Shown: positions 32,635 through 44,654, numbered from the stretch's first letter. The stretch is DNA of 64,000 nucleotides from Micropterix aruncella (GCA_944548615.1 OX155952.1:30963458-31027457), one strand, 5' to 3'. Made by a program: numbers and translations. Notes: a model not told the origin generated them from the letters alone.

Positions 32635-35389
32635 TTTATTATAACAATAAGTAGTAGTAGTAGTAGATGGAGTGGGGGGCTTGTTTCCAGCCCTTGATGT
32701 CACCTAGATCTGTAAGGTCTTTTGTAACTACCCACTGTGTGGTTAGGTCAAAGGTCAGCTAGTAGACCGGTACTTCTTACCAGTCCAAGTAGGTCACTGA
32801 CCTTCAAGTTGGGCAGATCGCTGGGTTCGAGAAAGGCTCGTCCCAGTAAACTGTGTCTTTTGGCGGCGAGTCCTGGACAGCGGCCATCAATGTGTATGCT
32901 GTCTTCAGGTTGCTTGCTGCGTGCTTGCTCTCGGTCAAGCCAAGGTTGAATAGATGAGCTCTAAGGGTCGTGTGTCCGGTGAGGAGACCGATAGTGGTTC
33001 TAAGGTTCTTCTTGCTCATGTCAAGTAGGGCCTTGGTTTTCTTCTGTAGTGGTTGCTCCATCATGGCTTTTGCCTGGCGACATCCCTGACTCTGTTTCCA
33101 GGAAGCCCGATGTTCCTGCTCCAAGCAGTCCCTGATGATTTTCTTACCTGTAGCGAAGGGGACCCCTACAGCTGGCTCCACTGGGCAATCCAGTGTGCCC
33201 AGTTTTGCCAGTCTGTCGGCCTCTTCGTTTCCGGGTATGCCTTGGTGACCCGGTATCCATATTAGGGTGATTTTGTTCGATTTTCCCAATTTGTTGAGCT
33301 CCTGCATGCAGTCCCAGACCACAGAAGATTCTGTGGTGGCTTTAGCCAGAGCGTCCAGTGCTGCTCTGCTGTCAGAGCAGATGAGGATTTGTCTGTTTTT
33401 TACCTCAAGTCGACTTTGTAGTTTTATGCATTCCAATATGGCAAGTACCTCGGCTTGGAAAACCGTAGCGTATTGTCCAAGGGGGATGCTGATTCTGTGG
33501 TTGGTTTTGGGTCCGTACACGCCTGCCCCAAAACGTCCATTTGTTCCTGAGCCGTCGGTGAACCAGGCGTCTGCGTTGTGGATTTGAAGCCACTGCGGAT
33601 TTTTCCATTCTTCCCTGGTGGGGATTAGGATTTTATAGGATTTCTCTACCGAAATTTTTTTCCGTAGTCGATCCTGGGTCAGAGGGAATGGGCTTTTGTG
33701 GAGGAGGTTTAGCTCAGGATGATTGTGCCCTCCACGCTTCCACTCGCCCAAACACTTCAGTCTGTATGCTGTAAGTCTGGCGGAGTGGATGATGAGCTTG
33801 TCCAGAGGCGGGCAGCAGAGTGCCACCTCTAATCCCGCTGTTGGGGTGGTCTTCATGACGCCAGTTGCAGCCCTCAGGTAGGTACCTTGAAGGCTTTTTA
33901 GCATTTTTACTGTCTCAAGCTTTTTAACCCTGGACCACCAGACTATTGCAGCATAGGTTAGTCTAGGCAGCAGTACTGCCCTGTAGAGCCATAAGGCGAC
34001 CCTGGGTTTGAACCCCCAGGTTTTTCCCATGACTCTTTTGCACGTCCACAACGAGGCATAGAAGGTTGTTCTCTTGCGCTCGAGGTGGTGCTTTCAATTG
34101 AGCTTTGGGTCTAGATAGACTCCAAGGTATTTTACTACTGTAGCGTATTCTATCTCCTTATCCCAGAGCTTGAGACACTCAACGGGTTCGGGTTTGTATT
34201 TTCTGGTGAAAATCATGGCCTTAGTCTTGCTTGGATTAGCGGATAGACCTCTGGCCTGGCACCAGTCTTGGGTGGTCTTAAGTGCTTTGTCCATGAGCTC
34301 CTTAAGTATTGATAGGAAGTTTCCTCTGACTACTATGGCCACGTCATCAGCGTAGCCGTAGACAGAGAGGCCTAGGTTTTGTAGATCTATTAGGAGTTCG
34401 TCTACAACGATGCTCCACAAGAGGGGGGAGATGACTCCACCCTGTGGACAGCCCTTGGCAGGGATTCCCGTGATGGAGGTGTCGCCTTGATAGACGGTCA
34501 GATTCCTATTTGATAGCATACTCAATGTCCAGTCAATAATGGTCTCTGGTATTCCTCGTCTGTGCATAGCGTTTTTTATAGTTGCATATGAAGTGGTGTC
34601 AAATGCTCCTTCGATGTCCAGGAATACTCCCAGAGCGTAACCTTTCGCCGCTAACTGTGTCTCTATTGTGCTCACCAGGTGATGTAGGGCAGTGTCCGTA
34701 GATCTGCCCTCCCTATAGGCATACTGAGCATCAGCAAGCGGTTGAAGAGCTAGGTGGTTGGTTTTCAAGTAGCCGTCAACTAGTCTCTCCAGTGATTTCA
34801 GGAGAAAGGAGGTGAGGCTAATGGGTCTGTAGTCTTTGGCAAAGATGTGGCCGTTCCTGCCTGCCTTTGGAATGAACGTGACTCTTGCGCTGCTCCAGGC
34901 ATGAGGGACGTGTCTGAGGGCTATGCTCGCTCTGAGTACCTTTGTTAGAGGGCCCAGCAGCTGGCTTAACCCTTTTTGTAGTAGGACTGGGTATATTCCG
35001 TCCGGTCCAGGTGATTTGTAGGGGTCGAAGGTGCTCACGGCCCATTCTACTGCTTTTGGATTAACTATCTTGGCTGCAAGGGCCCACTCCCTGGGCTTGT
35101 GGAGCCTCTTGGAGTTCTCCCCTGCGGCAATTGGGTGTGAGGATTCCTGGAAGCCCGGAAAGTGTGTTTCCATTAGGAGCTTCAAGGTTTCCTTGGTGTC
35201 GCTTGTGTGTCCCCCCTCTGGTCGTTTAAGGCATCCCAGCTGGGGGCGGTTGTTAGAGCTGAGGATCTTGTTGAGCCTGGAGGCTTCGGAAGCTGTTTCC
35301 ACGCTCTCACAAAAGTCCCTCCAGCTTCTTCGTTTGGCTTTAACAATGGCCTTGTTGTATTCGTTTCGGGCGTTTTATTATAACAATAA
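32635..35389 (-). mobile_element. 5'-truncated non-LTR retrotransposon (RT + RNase H) with 16-bp TSD
   Basis: The element occupies 32651-35373. An exact 16-bp duplication, TTTATTATAACAATAA, flanks it (32635-32650 and 35374-35389). The 3' end on the minus strand is a (TAC)n tail instead of poly-A (plus strand GTAGTAGTAG at 32651-32667), after a ~150-bp 3' UTR. It is 5'-truncated: ORF1 and the endonuclease domain are absent and the reading frame runs into the left junction. The combination of this RT with RNase H suggests the I/LOA/R1 assemblage; the clade is inference. Confidence 0.9.
32804..35371 (-). pseudogene. LINE ORF2: reverse transcriptase-RNase H, one in-frame stop
   Basis: The open frame begins at the truncation (NEYNKAIVKAKRRSWRDFCE) and runs through RT motifs in order: YKSPGPDGIYP, RPISLTSFLLKSLERL, LDIEGAFDTTSY (first catalytic Asp), GCPQGGVISPLLW, YGYADDVAIV (catalytic YADD) and VKYLGVYLD. 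After KLN comes TGA (34094-34096). The same frame then continues for 415 codons: the thumb-like region, RNase H (WFTDGSG, ECIKLQ, SDSRAALDA, IPGHQGIPGNEEADRLA with D-E-D-D residues visible) and a C-terminal tail. A TGG-to-TGA change would explain the break. Everything else looks intact, so the insertion is young. Antisense frames on the plus strand are shadows. Confidence 0.9.
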
Positions 35390-35548
35390 TATATTTATTA
35401 TTATTTTTTTGTAAAAATGGAAAACTTGTCTCTCCATAGAAAGGACATAAAATATAACAGGCGAATATGGCATAATTGCCCTTACCTAAAAACGCATCTT
35501 GCTAAAAACGCCCGTAATGTTGATTCGTAAGGAGAAAAATATGTTGCT

Positions 35549-36031
35549 ATACTGCGACTGCACTCTGACTAACAGTCGGGGGAGTCTGGAAGCAGTACTG
35601 TTTCCTATAGAGCGGGGGTGGTTGCGGACCTCACGGCGACAGCTCTTGAAACGACCATCGGGGTAGCCGATTCTGGGTGAACAGCCGGGCAAAGGATGCT
35701 GTGATTCGCGATATATTCGGTATACACCGTTTCACCGCTTCGTAAGGGAGAGGACTGCGCAAGCGACCTCGAACTCGTAACCAATCGAGAGACTGGAGTA
35801 ATCTGGTCGCAATTGGAAGTAAGGGCGTGAGTGTAAGCCCGCTAGGTAACACACCTGGCTATCTTGCGGTTAAGGCGTTGGCCTCTTAAGAGCGTGTGGC
35901 GGAGCTTGACGGTGGACTGTTTTGTCCAAGTCTTCTGCGCTCACTTCAGGGAGATAGAACGACTAATCGTTGAAAATTCCTGAGGTGACGGGCTCGCCCG
36001 TTGTAGTTGACAACTCTAGTTATACTGCGAC
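35549..36031 (+). mobile_element. R-family copy F, short form, with 11-bp TSD
   Basis: The 461-bp body (35560-36020) begins at TGCACTCTGACTAACAGTCG, about 207 bp inside the full-length 5' end, and runs to the normal 3' end GTTGACAACTCTAGT. An exact 11-bp duplication, TATACTGCGAC, flanks it (35549-35559, 36021-36031). The start point is within 3 nt of that of copy H. The 68/73-codon frames on the minus strand are antisense. Confidence 0.85.
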
Positions 36032-36880
36032 AACAAAATCCCGTCACGGCAAATAACGAAAACGACACCAGTGAGAGTGACTGTCGCCTTCATTTCCCAT
36101 GGTCATTCTCCAAACTGCATATTCAGCCAAACGGGTCAAAGGCGCCACCTTAAGCTTAGTGTCATTTCGTGCCTTAAAAAACACAGAATATTTCGTCACC
36201 TTGTCCAAGCATTTTTCCTCGAATAACGAAACGCCGAGAATCTCAATTCCTCAGATCGTAAACAGTGCCATAAAACAAACCGGAACCCGCTAAGAGACAT
36301 TTTCATTTTCTTAGAAACCCCCGAAATAAATGGAGCATTTAAAAGGTCAAACGTCACCTGCTTAAGCCGAAGGATAAACATGTTTGTCTGGTACAATATA
36401 AATAAAAGCATTCTACAAAATCATTCCAAGCAAATAGGACCGTTTTCTCTAAATAATACATCAGAAAAAAATCTTTTTTTACAAGATGAACATTTTTATT
36501 TATAAAACGTTTTCTAAGAATTACATACAAATTAAACAAATCATTATAGCTTCTTGTCAGATATTTTTAAATATATACGTCAACTGATAATTATCAACAA
36601 AAATCTTCTTTAATACCTTACTTATAATAGCGCGAGTTTTTTATTAAAAAAAACATTTGCAGTAGATGTAACGCTTTGACAAAATCGTCCATGGTAATAT
36701 TGAAATATTGTCAATTTTATAATAATTGGTTCCTCGACTTTTTTAGAGTATCTTAAACTCTTAGTAGAGTCTCTTTGTTGTTATCTTCTAATATTTCTGT
36801 GTATTAACATTTTTGCCAATATCATAAGAAATTGTCATAAGACACAAAATCAAAGATTATCTATAGTCACAAGGACGTAT
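36032..36880. other. AT-rich non-coding spacer
   Basis: No gene was seen. Several 60-71 codon frames without domains. Confidence 0.4.
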
Positions 36881-37160
36881 TCATGGGGGGGGGGGGGGGA
36901 CATAGGGGACGTCGCGCCCCCCCCCCCCCTGAAATTTTGTGATTGAAAAATAAAGTCGAGAAAAAATAAGAATCAGGGAGAATCCGAATGTACCTTATTA
37001 GTCACATATCCGGAAGGGGGGGGGGGGGGGGTAGTTAGGATTTAACACGCCGAAATGCAGCAAATTTTTGTTTCATTGTACGGGCAAAATCAATTTTTGT
37101 GGGTGCCGCGCGCGTTATTTCAATGAATGTCCGTCCCCCCCCCCCTCCCCCCGAAACTGA
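36880..37160. repeat. Cluster of G/C homopolymer tracts, probable DNA-transposon remnant
   Basis: Within 280 bp there are four runs of more than nine G or C: two around 36884-36930, one at 37016-37031 and one at 37135-37156. CATGGGGGG at the left and CCCCCCGAAAC at the right are roughly inverted. The type of element is unknown. Confidence 0.4.
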
Positions 37161-37210
37161 AGTCTGGATACTGCCTGTTATAGATGTCTGTCTATAGATG
37201 ATGTATTATG

Positions 37211-37332
37211 TATGAAATCGAAGACTATCGCGGTTGTTTGTCATTATAGATAGGATAAAACGAATTTACCGCGTGGAGTATGTAGCACCCGATGTTTCGG
37301 CGGCTTTGCAGCCGCCGGTGTCCAGGGTTCAC
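37211..37332. mobile_element. Penelope-like element terminal fragment P1
   Basis: It carries ATCGAAGACTATCGCGGTTG, GATAAAACGAATTTACCGCG, GATGTTTCGG and CAGCCGCCGGTGTCCAGGGT. This is the (reverse-complemented) 3' end of the Penelope-like element whose coding copy lies at 48.7-50.7 kb. Only one arm is present. Confidence 0.7.
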
Positions 37333-37679
37333 TTTGAAAAAACTTTGGTTTTTATCGTTTTTTAGAGAAAAAAAAACACAAAAACACTAATTATAACATG
37401 TCTCCGTCTCTAAGAGAAGTACCTAAAAAAAACCATTAAAAACTCGTTTTTGAAAAAAAGCCTAATGAGTTTATATTTCGAGAAGACGGTCCTCAATTGT
37501 AACCACAATTATTATGGTTATTTTTGTTTTGAAATTGAATCATCAGGGGTTGAAAACCACTGTCAAAGCTATCGCTCCTCTCATTTGAGATATTTATGGA
37601 GGCACGTGAGAAATCTATTTATCCGATGGCTCGATGACGGAAGCCATTTGCAGTAGCATTTTGCTCGACCTGTCTTCCC

Positions 37680-37930
37680 CTCCCCTCTCCCTCTTTCCGT
37701 CCCTCCACCACCATCCATGCAAATGGAATATTTCCATATCGCAATATTCCTGACCATGCCATGCCACTTTATCGACTATTCGGCGGCGATGGATTCAGCA
37801 GGCGCTTGCATGAATGTCCACGCGTACAATAATAATAATGCACGTACAGCCTCTGACCCCGCACATCTGGAAATGAATAGATAAGCATCGGATGTATTCA
37901 GTATTGAGTTGCGGGGACCGGTTCCGCGAA
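37680..37930. promoter_or_regulatory. Unique block with octamer motif, candidate regulatory element
   Basis: Non-repetitive sequence including CCATGCAAATGG (octamer ATGCAAAT, the POU-factor consensus) and TTCGGCGGCGATGG. Function is inferred only from motifs and uniqueness. Confidence 0.22.
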
Positions 37931-40110
37931 GAAACCTGAGATTTTTAAACTTAGGTTAAGGTTGGGTTATCGCGTTGATTAGAAGCATTTTTTATACAGG
38001 GAAAAGCGGGCAAAAGACATTACTTTCTTGAATTATAAGGTTATCGAGAAAGGAGGATTAAAGTTTCTTCATCTATATTTAGACAAAATATTTGGCTGAT
38101 TTTTTAGACCTTTACCCTTAATTATATAGGTTATTAGGATGCTCAATGGCGTACTACGTTTCGGCAACTAGGGTTTTACTATGAAACGCAACGTATAGAT
38201 TCTCCCTCGTAGTTCCAAACATTCATCTTCTCTTATGTTCAGAAGCCCAATCGATGACGTTCTAAACAAGCCTATATGGTATCCTACAAACACGTTTTTA
38301 AATCATAGCTCTAATTATTTTAATATTATTGACATAAATATGTCGATTTTAATTAGGTATACCTACAGTTTCACGATACATAATAATTAGGCGCTTACAT
38401 GTTCAAAGAGTCTAATAGATAACATTTTAATCTATCCGTATTATTTCTGTAATGTAATCAGCGTTAATAATTTGAGGTTATTATTGTTATCGTTGATCTA
38501 ATAATAAGTATTTATAATCTATCAGTAATTTGTAAAAAAACATTTATTATCAATGTTGCAGACGGCCAAATAAATTGCTATTAGAGTCCGTCGGACAACG
38601 CTATCAACGCCACCTGCATGTCGCCGGCGCAGAAGAGTTGCCAAAACGTACTATTATATTGAGCAATCTAATACCCTGTAAAACAATGCCTGTACCTTAT
38701 TAAATTACGGGATTTTAGGATAACTCATATTTTGGGTCTGTAGAGACAGATTTTGTCTGTTTTTTTTAATTATTTTTTTAATTGAGATTGCTTTTGTAAA
38801 TCATGAGATATATTTACCGGACAAGAGACACCAAAGCGATTCCATAACCATTCAATTTTTCAACGATGATACAATAAAATTGTTGTTTTCAAAAGAAAAT
38901 TGGCAAGATTGGACTTGGATACTTTTACAATCTGTCATATAAACGAATAAATACTATTACAAAAACATAGGTAGGTATAATGTTCTAAAAATATTGTTGC
39001 GCAAAATAAAGCTAAGTATCCCCTAATAATGGCACTACATGGAATTTATTTATTTATTATTATAATTTCCTAGTTGGCATTTGTTATTATTTACCTTGTT
39101 TTGTTATTAACATTGGTATAACTTATTGTTTTGTTATAAACAGAGGTAACAAAAGCCGATCTAGTAACATATTTACAATGCTAATCAAACGAATAAATTA
39201 ATTGGTATAAAATCTTACATATATTTTAATAGGGAATGATAGGAATGGAATCAAGGACAGGGATGATGGAATGTGTATGTGCTTGTATTAGGGTGTGCCT
39301 GTGAAATGTGTAGTATAGCAGTGCATGAAACTTGTATGTATTTAAATGGTACCTATATATGATTATTAATTACTGGTTCGAGTTAATTTGGTGTTATGAT
39401 GTCGCCATGCGTAAGGATGTTGTAAATGTACATTTCCCGAGGAAGAAAATATGCATTTATAACATCCGTACGAAAGATATTAAAAAAAGCTATTATTTAA
39501 GGTGTTGTTAAAAGTACCTAGGCGGTAAGCCAACGAATACCGAATCCATCGCGAATCGTCCGGAGGGTTTTGGTACGGATACTGAGGGCGACCAGTCTCC
39601 TGCTGTCGACCTAGCTATCGATAATGTCTTTTTAAAATACCATGCCTGTGATAATACGGCGTTTAACAAGGGATTCCAATTATTATAGAAGGGTGCTCGC
39701 TTCTCATACTCTTCTCAAACCTACCCGATCTTAATGATTGAGTTGCCGCAAAAAACCTTCTGGACACCCTCAATCCCTCTAATATAATTATAAATTGGTA
39801 GCTGTCACTCATAAAAACATATCAAAATTATGCTCTTTAGGTGAAAATTTTACATCCGGGTATTTTAAAAATACACTCATCTATTGTATTTATATAGAAC
39901 CGTTTTATACCACTGAATCATGTAAATAAAGCACACCACATAAATCTAATATTCACTAAAATATATATCAAGATAAAGATTTACGAGAAAAAATACCGGG
40001 CTCAAAATAGGTATTCCCGAAAAGTAATAATTTACAACGTAATCATTTTTTGCAAGTTATTGATTTTGTCCACCTACTTTATCCATCTTGACCATAGCGC
40101 GGCAACGGCC
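37931..40110. other. AT-rich non-coding spacer
   Basis: No gene was recognised. 38596-38675 is the inverted partner of the repeat at 29921-30000 (shared CATGCAGGTGGCG on the minus strand). The rest is anonymous. Confidence 0.4.
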
Positions 40111-40119
40111 TGCTAAACA

Positions 40120-40450
40120 GCTTCGTTTCTATCGGGCGCGGCGCCCCCGCCGGCGCGCGCGGCGCGGCGAAGCGACGACTACGCACGCGGCGGAGTCACC
40201 GCGGCGGCGTAAAGGAATAAAAAGCGCCACCTGATTGAATTCCATCATGAGATCTCCCGTTCGGGGAAGAGAGCGGAGCCCTATGGGAGCCCGGCGGGGC
40301 TCCGCGGGGCGCTGCGCGGCCGCCCCGCCGCGACAGGCCCGCAACGCCGCAACGCCGCAACGCCGATATCGATGTTCCCGCGCTTTACGACCGATATAAA
40401 CTTGATAAACGGTCAGCGCCTCTCCCCCCGCCGCCTGCTGCCCGCTGCAG
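40120..40450. promoter_or_regulatory. GC-rich CpG island-like block
   Basis: One of the most GC-rich stretches of the window, with GGCGCGGCGCCCCCGCCGGC, three tandem AACGCCGC units at 40349-40372, and a non-GC core AAAGCGCCACCTGATTGAAT (E-box CACCTG) near 40220-40240. The 71-codon minus-strand ORF at 40129-40344 is composition-driven. It could be a promoter, enhancer or an unrecognised exon. No splice-flanked frame was convincing. Confidence 0.3.
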
Positions 40451-40803
40451 CCATCGGCCCCTCAGTCGATTGACAAGTTGATGTCCCAAATAATTTTAGT
40501 AAAAATTAGTAAAAAAATTGAATTATGACACTGTCTCACCAAAACATTAATTACTGCCAAAACACTTTACCCATAATTAAAATAAAACATATTAACATAA
40601 TAAAACATAATAAAATAATCGTGTTTTGGCCGATATCGGCCAATCGGGGCTCTAGGGGTTAATATTCTATCTTCTTCTTCTTATTCATGTTTCTTTTCTG
40701 CTGAAGGTTGGACAATGTAATGATTTTTAATGCATTTGCAGCAAATATTTAATTTAATTCGTTTCACGCAGTTTCTTGGACAACAAGTACAACTAAAATA
40801 TCA

Positions 40804-41046
40804 TATGAAAACGAAGACTATCGCAGTTGTTTGACATCATAAATAAGATATAAACGAATTTACCGCGAAGATTATAACACCCGACGTTTCGGTGATGTTG
40901 CAACCGCCGTTTTCTAGGGTAGACTGACAGGGTCTGACTGTCTAGGGTAGCCTACACTAGACAACGGCGGTTGCAACGTCGCGGAAACTTCGGGTGTTAT
41001 AATCTTCACGCGTTAAATTCGTTTTATCCTATTTAAAATTTCATAG
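40804..41046. mobile_element. Penelope-end hairpin P2
   Basis: Two copies of the Penelope 3' end in inverted orientation, 3' ends outward. The left arm (40804-40922) carries GAATTTACCGCG..GACGTTTCGG..CAACCGCCGTT. The right arm (40956-41046) carries AACGGCGGTTGCAACGTCGC..ACGCGTTAAATTCG. The ~35-bp centre is built of CTAGGGTAG and CTGAC repeats. No coding sequence is left. The architecture mirrors the coding inverted dimer at 48.7 kb. Confidence 0.7.
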
Positions 41047-41454
41047 ACAAAATACTGATAACATGATATACCAAAAATTGTTGCCTGTGATACTATTCTA
41101 ATGTCACCTAACTTTGCTATAGCCTGTTCTAAGGCAGACATTTACATTTCTATAAATATGTGTAAAAACCTATATAAAATTTACTTAAAGAAAAGAACAT
41201 AGTATAAAATTAAATTAAATCAATTTAATCAAAAAATGTATACAGGTAATGAATTTAATAAAAGTAAATTATTGCCATAACACTGATACAAAAATTAGGA
41301 AAAAATCATTAATAGATCAATCATTATACACTTTAAAACTCAGTCATACCTTGCGAAATTGAAAATAAGTTACGAAGAGTTGAAACAAATAAAAATTAAT
41401 AATCAACTAAAATCAATCAATCGAAACAAGGAAACAGAAATAAAATATTATAAA
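41047..41454. other. AT-rich spacer between two Penelope hairpins
   Basis: No gene. CACCTAACTTTGCTATAGCCTG near 41106 resembles the LINE 3'-UTR scrap at 6.3 and 19.2 kb. Confidence 0.35.
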
Positions 41455-41682
41455 TTAGATTAAAACGAATTTACAGCGTGAAGTTTGTAGCAAATAACGT
41501 ATTGTTGCAACCGCCCGTTGTCAAGGATAGACTGTCGAGGGTTGACAGGGTAGACGGGTAGGAAGTCTACACTTTACAATAGGGTTTGCAACATTGCCGA
41601 AACATCGGCTGCTACCAACTTCACGAAGTAAATTCATTTTTATCATATACTGAAAAACCGCGATAGTCTTCGATTTCAGAAA
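41455..41682. mobile_element. Penelope-end hairpin P3
   Basis: The same inverted plan as P2, more degraded. The left arm has AAACGAATTTACAGCGTGAAG and CAACCGCCCGTTGTC. The right arm has GGTTTGCAACATTGCCGAAA, CTTCACGAAGTAAATTC and ACCGCGATAGTCTTCGATTT. The ORF of 62 codons here is not a gene. Confidence 0.6.
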
Positions 41683-42784
41683 TAATATAGTAAAATAACC
41701 ATATAACATAAAATTAAAAATTAAATGTTTGTCGACGCATTAACTGAATAACTAAATAAACTTAAATTCATTTTCGAAGTTCAAAGTCCACTATGTTTTT
41801 AAAAAATGTAAAAACAGACTGTAGAAAAGAAGCACACAAATAGTCGTTTGTATTTAAAAAATAATAAAAGAAAAATAAACACAGACGACTACTCCTTCCC
41901 TAAGATTTAGTTCCGTATGGCAACCCTTATTTGGTACTTCCCCTCAATAGCTCACTATGAGTTCGCAGTAACAAGATCCCTATTTCCTCTATTTTAATGA
42001 ATAATATACATAGTTTTAAATTAAAATATTGTCAATGTCAAACGAAAGACTTGGGATGTCAACCCTGAAAATAACGGTACAGTCAAAGTCATCTGCGTTT
42101 TTTTAGCAGAGTAATATGCGACATAGCAAAATAAGAACAGTATCTCCATAGTACGCACCGATTTCGCACTCATACAAGCGCCCGTTGTCCGTACGCTACC
42201 ACTACATAGATTCTCGGGCGCCTCGGTGCTAGCCAGTCAGGGCTGTCGCGCGACAGCTAAGTATACAAAAGTGGAATGTTTTCTGTACAGGCTGTAATGC
42301 AACGAAATTACATTTACGAGGTAGCATATTGTTTATTGTTCATTTGCGTAGGTAAGTATGTGTCTAAGTAAGTAGGTGCATAGGTATGTAAGTGCGTAGG
42401 TAGGTAGGTAGATGCGTTTTTGTTAAGTACCTACTTTAAATTACTAAAATGTAGGTATTTTGAACACAGCAACAAGTGATGAATGCTGTCACACAAAGTC
42501 AGCACTAACTCATATATTCTGTTACAGTACAATTTTTGAATCCGACTCTTGATATATAAACCAAAAATACATAAACGTAAATGATAATTATAAAGAATTG
42601 CATTTCTGCTTTAATGGGATCACAACTTGTCAATTGTGTATTTGTTGTGGCAACCCTGGTGGTTCGGCGAAGCGTAGGTACTTATATCGAAAACTAGCTC
42701 GAGATGTTCTACTGATGTTATTTTACTATATCTGCGATAAAAAGAAATATTTACTAGAAATATGCAATAGCAGAACTCTGAAGT
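41683..42784. other. Non-coding spacer with palindrome and microsatellite
   Basis: There is a perfect 16-bp palindrome, GCTGTCGCGCGACAGC, at 42242-42257 in a GC-richer patch (42150-42260). A GTAG-rich imperfect microsatellite follows at 42347-42416. No gene was recognised. Confidence 0.5.
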
Positions 42785-43475
42785 AGGGATGTACATCGAA
42801 GAGAAACATCGATATTACCATCGATACCAACATCGTAACGTAAGCATCAATGGTCGAGAAATATCGTTTTTAAATCATTGATATTTAGATGATTTAAATA
42901 TCGATATTTCCTACAAAAAACCTCGTTCGTTTGACTCATTCTGCTGACAATCCCTATGAGTTTTCTTCTGATAAAATCAATAATAGAGATGAACACAATG
43001 ATATTATGTATAATTTAACATAGGTGTTAAAATAAACAATAGAAAAAAATAAATCTAAATTAAAAATAGGAAATGGCAATGTTTAATTAATTCATTTCCG
43101 AAATTCGTCGTTTAACTGCCGCATCTATTTTTGGTCGATTTTATATAAAAAATACTAACAATATCCTTTTTTATGATGTCTCTCTTGTTGTGTAATAATT
43201 AATTTTGTTGGACAAAATGGAGGCCACCCGAAACGGCTACCTGTAGATCTGTCAACCACTGCAATAGGCCTTTCGGCATTTTTGCCGCTCCAGCAGTTAA
43301 AGTGTTAAGAAATACCAACTTCCATAAAATATTAAAATTCATATGTTGAGCAAAATAAAACATAATGTATAGATGGGAAATATCGACGGAGGCATATCGA
43401 TGGTACCAAAGCATCAATAAGACATTATCGATGCAAAAAAAAAACGAGCATCGATCTCTAGCCATCGATGAAAGT
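42785..43475. repeat. Two clusters of ATCGAT-type words
   Basis: CATCGA/TATCGAT words occur about six times in 42790-42915 and about five times in 43375-43470, with AT-rich DNA between. Clusters of one short word at both ends suggest subterminal transposase-binding repeats of a DNA transposon (the left edge TAGGGATGTACATCGA looks hAT-like). TATCGATA is also the DREF site in insects. No target duplication was found. Confidence 0.35.
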
Positions 43476-44654
43476 ATAGGTGAAGGTAGAATTGCTCCTA
43501 AGTACAACTGACGCTAGTGAGAGACAGCCGATTGTGTGGTTTCATCTTATAAAAATAAGATAATAAGAAATTAACCACACTTCTCCTAAGCCATACCAAA
43601 CGGTGTTTTTTCAGCACCGAATTCGTATCACCTAAACAGGTTAATTGCCGAATAATCGTTAGAAAGCGCAAATCGACGAAGAATGTCTCTGGGAACGAAA
43701 AATTAGGGAGAGACGGTGTCACAATGCTTATTGTCTAGAACTCCAGATAATAATTGACGGAAGGTAGGTTCAGGCGGTGGCGTTGCTAGCCAAGTTTTGA
43801 TCAACAGAAATATTTTGTATAAATACGAACAGGTAGTCGTTTATCTGCATTCTGACATCAATGTAGCGACTTATGTTGATAAACCATGTAATATCCAAGA
43901 GACGGTTTGTGTAATTTAACAGACAAAAATGTCGATTTGTCTGATGACAAATAGTTTTCAAAGAAACCATAATTTCATTACTTTCATACGTTGCAATTAT
44001 AATTGTATAGAAGACAGCGTCTTTCAGGGTCATCAGTTTTTATTCACATGAAATTTACCCCACTTGTAGCAATTCCACTGATATATAACCACGTACAATT
44101 AGCATAATTATTTACTGTCACTGTCAACGCTATCACTGGTAAGCCATCTCTCTTTAACTTCTCTTTGATATTAAATGGTATAAATATTTAAACATTGTGT
44201 TTATCTATTTAACTCACGATATTAGAGAAACCCGCACACCGATTTCGTCGACCATTTCCTCAGAATCTTTACAAATAACTTCTTTTACTAAAACTAAAAC
44301 TTCAACTGGAACTTCTTTAAACGAGGAAGGACTTTTACTTAGAAAATGTTTCCTATGAATAACAACCTAAATTAAACAAACGACGAAATATTAAAAAAAT
44401 CGGTTGGATCACCCCAAGACTTATTCATCAGAATATTTATTTCATAAATAATTTCGATGAGCAGTTGGCGAAAATTTCTGTTAATATGCGAAAACAAATT
44501 GCAAACGCTGGTCGCCGTGAGCCTTCGAATTGGAATTTTAAACGATACACGCATCGCAAGTGTCGTTGCTTTTAATGGCTGTCTTTTTCAATTAATGAAT
44601 GGCGGACTTTAAATATTATGTGTGTCTCTTGTATGTGAGATATTCCAACCAAAA
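43476..44654. other. Non-coding spacer
   Basis: No gene was recognised. Minus-strand frames of 60-87 codons lack domains. Confidence 0.4.

Noticed and set aside
39536..39570. Further R-family fragment (ATACCGAATCCATCGCGAATC)
   Set aside because: Only ~20 bp resembles the family's CCGAATCTATCGCGGACC and the context does not match.
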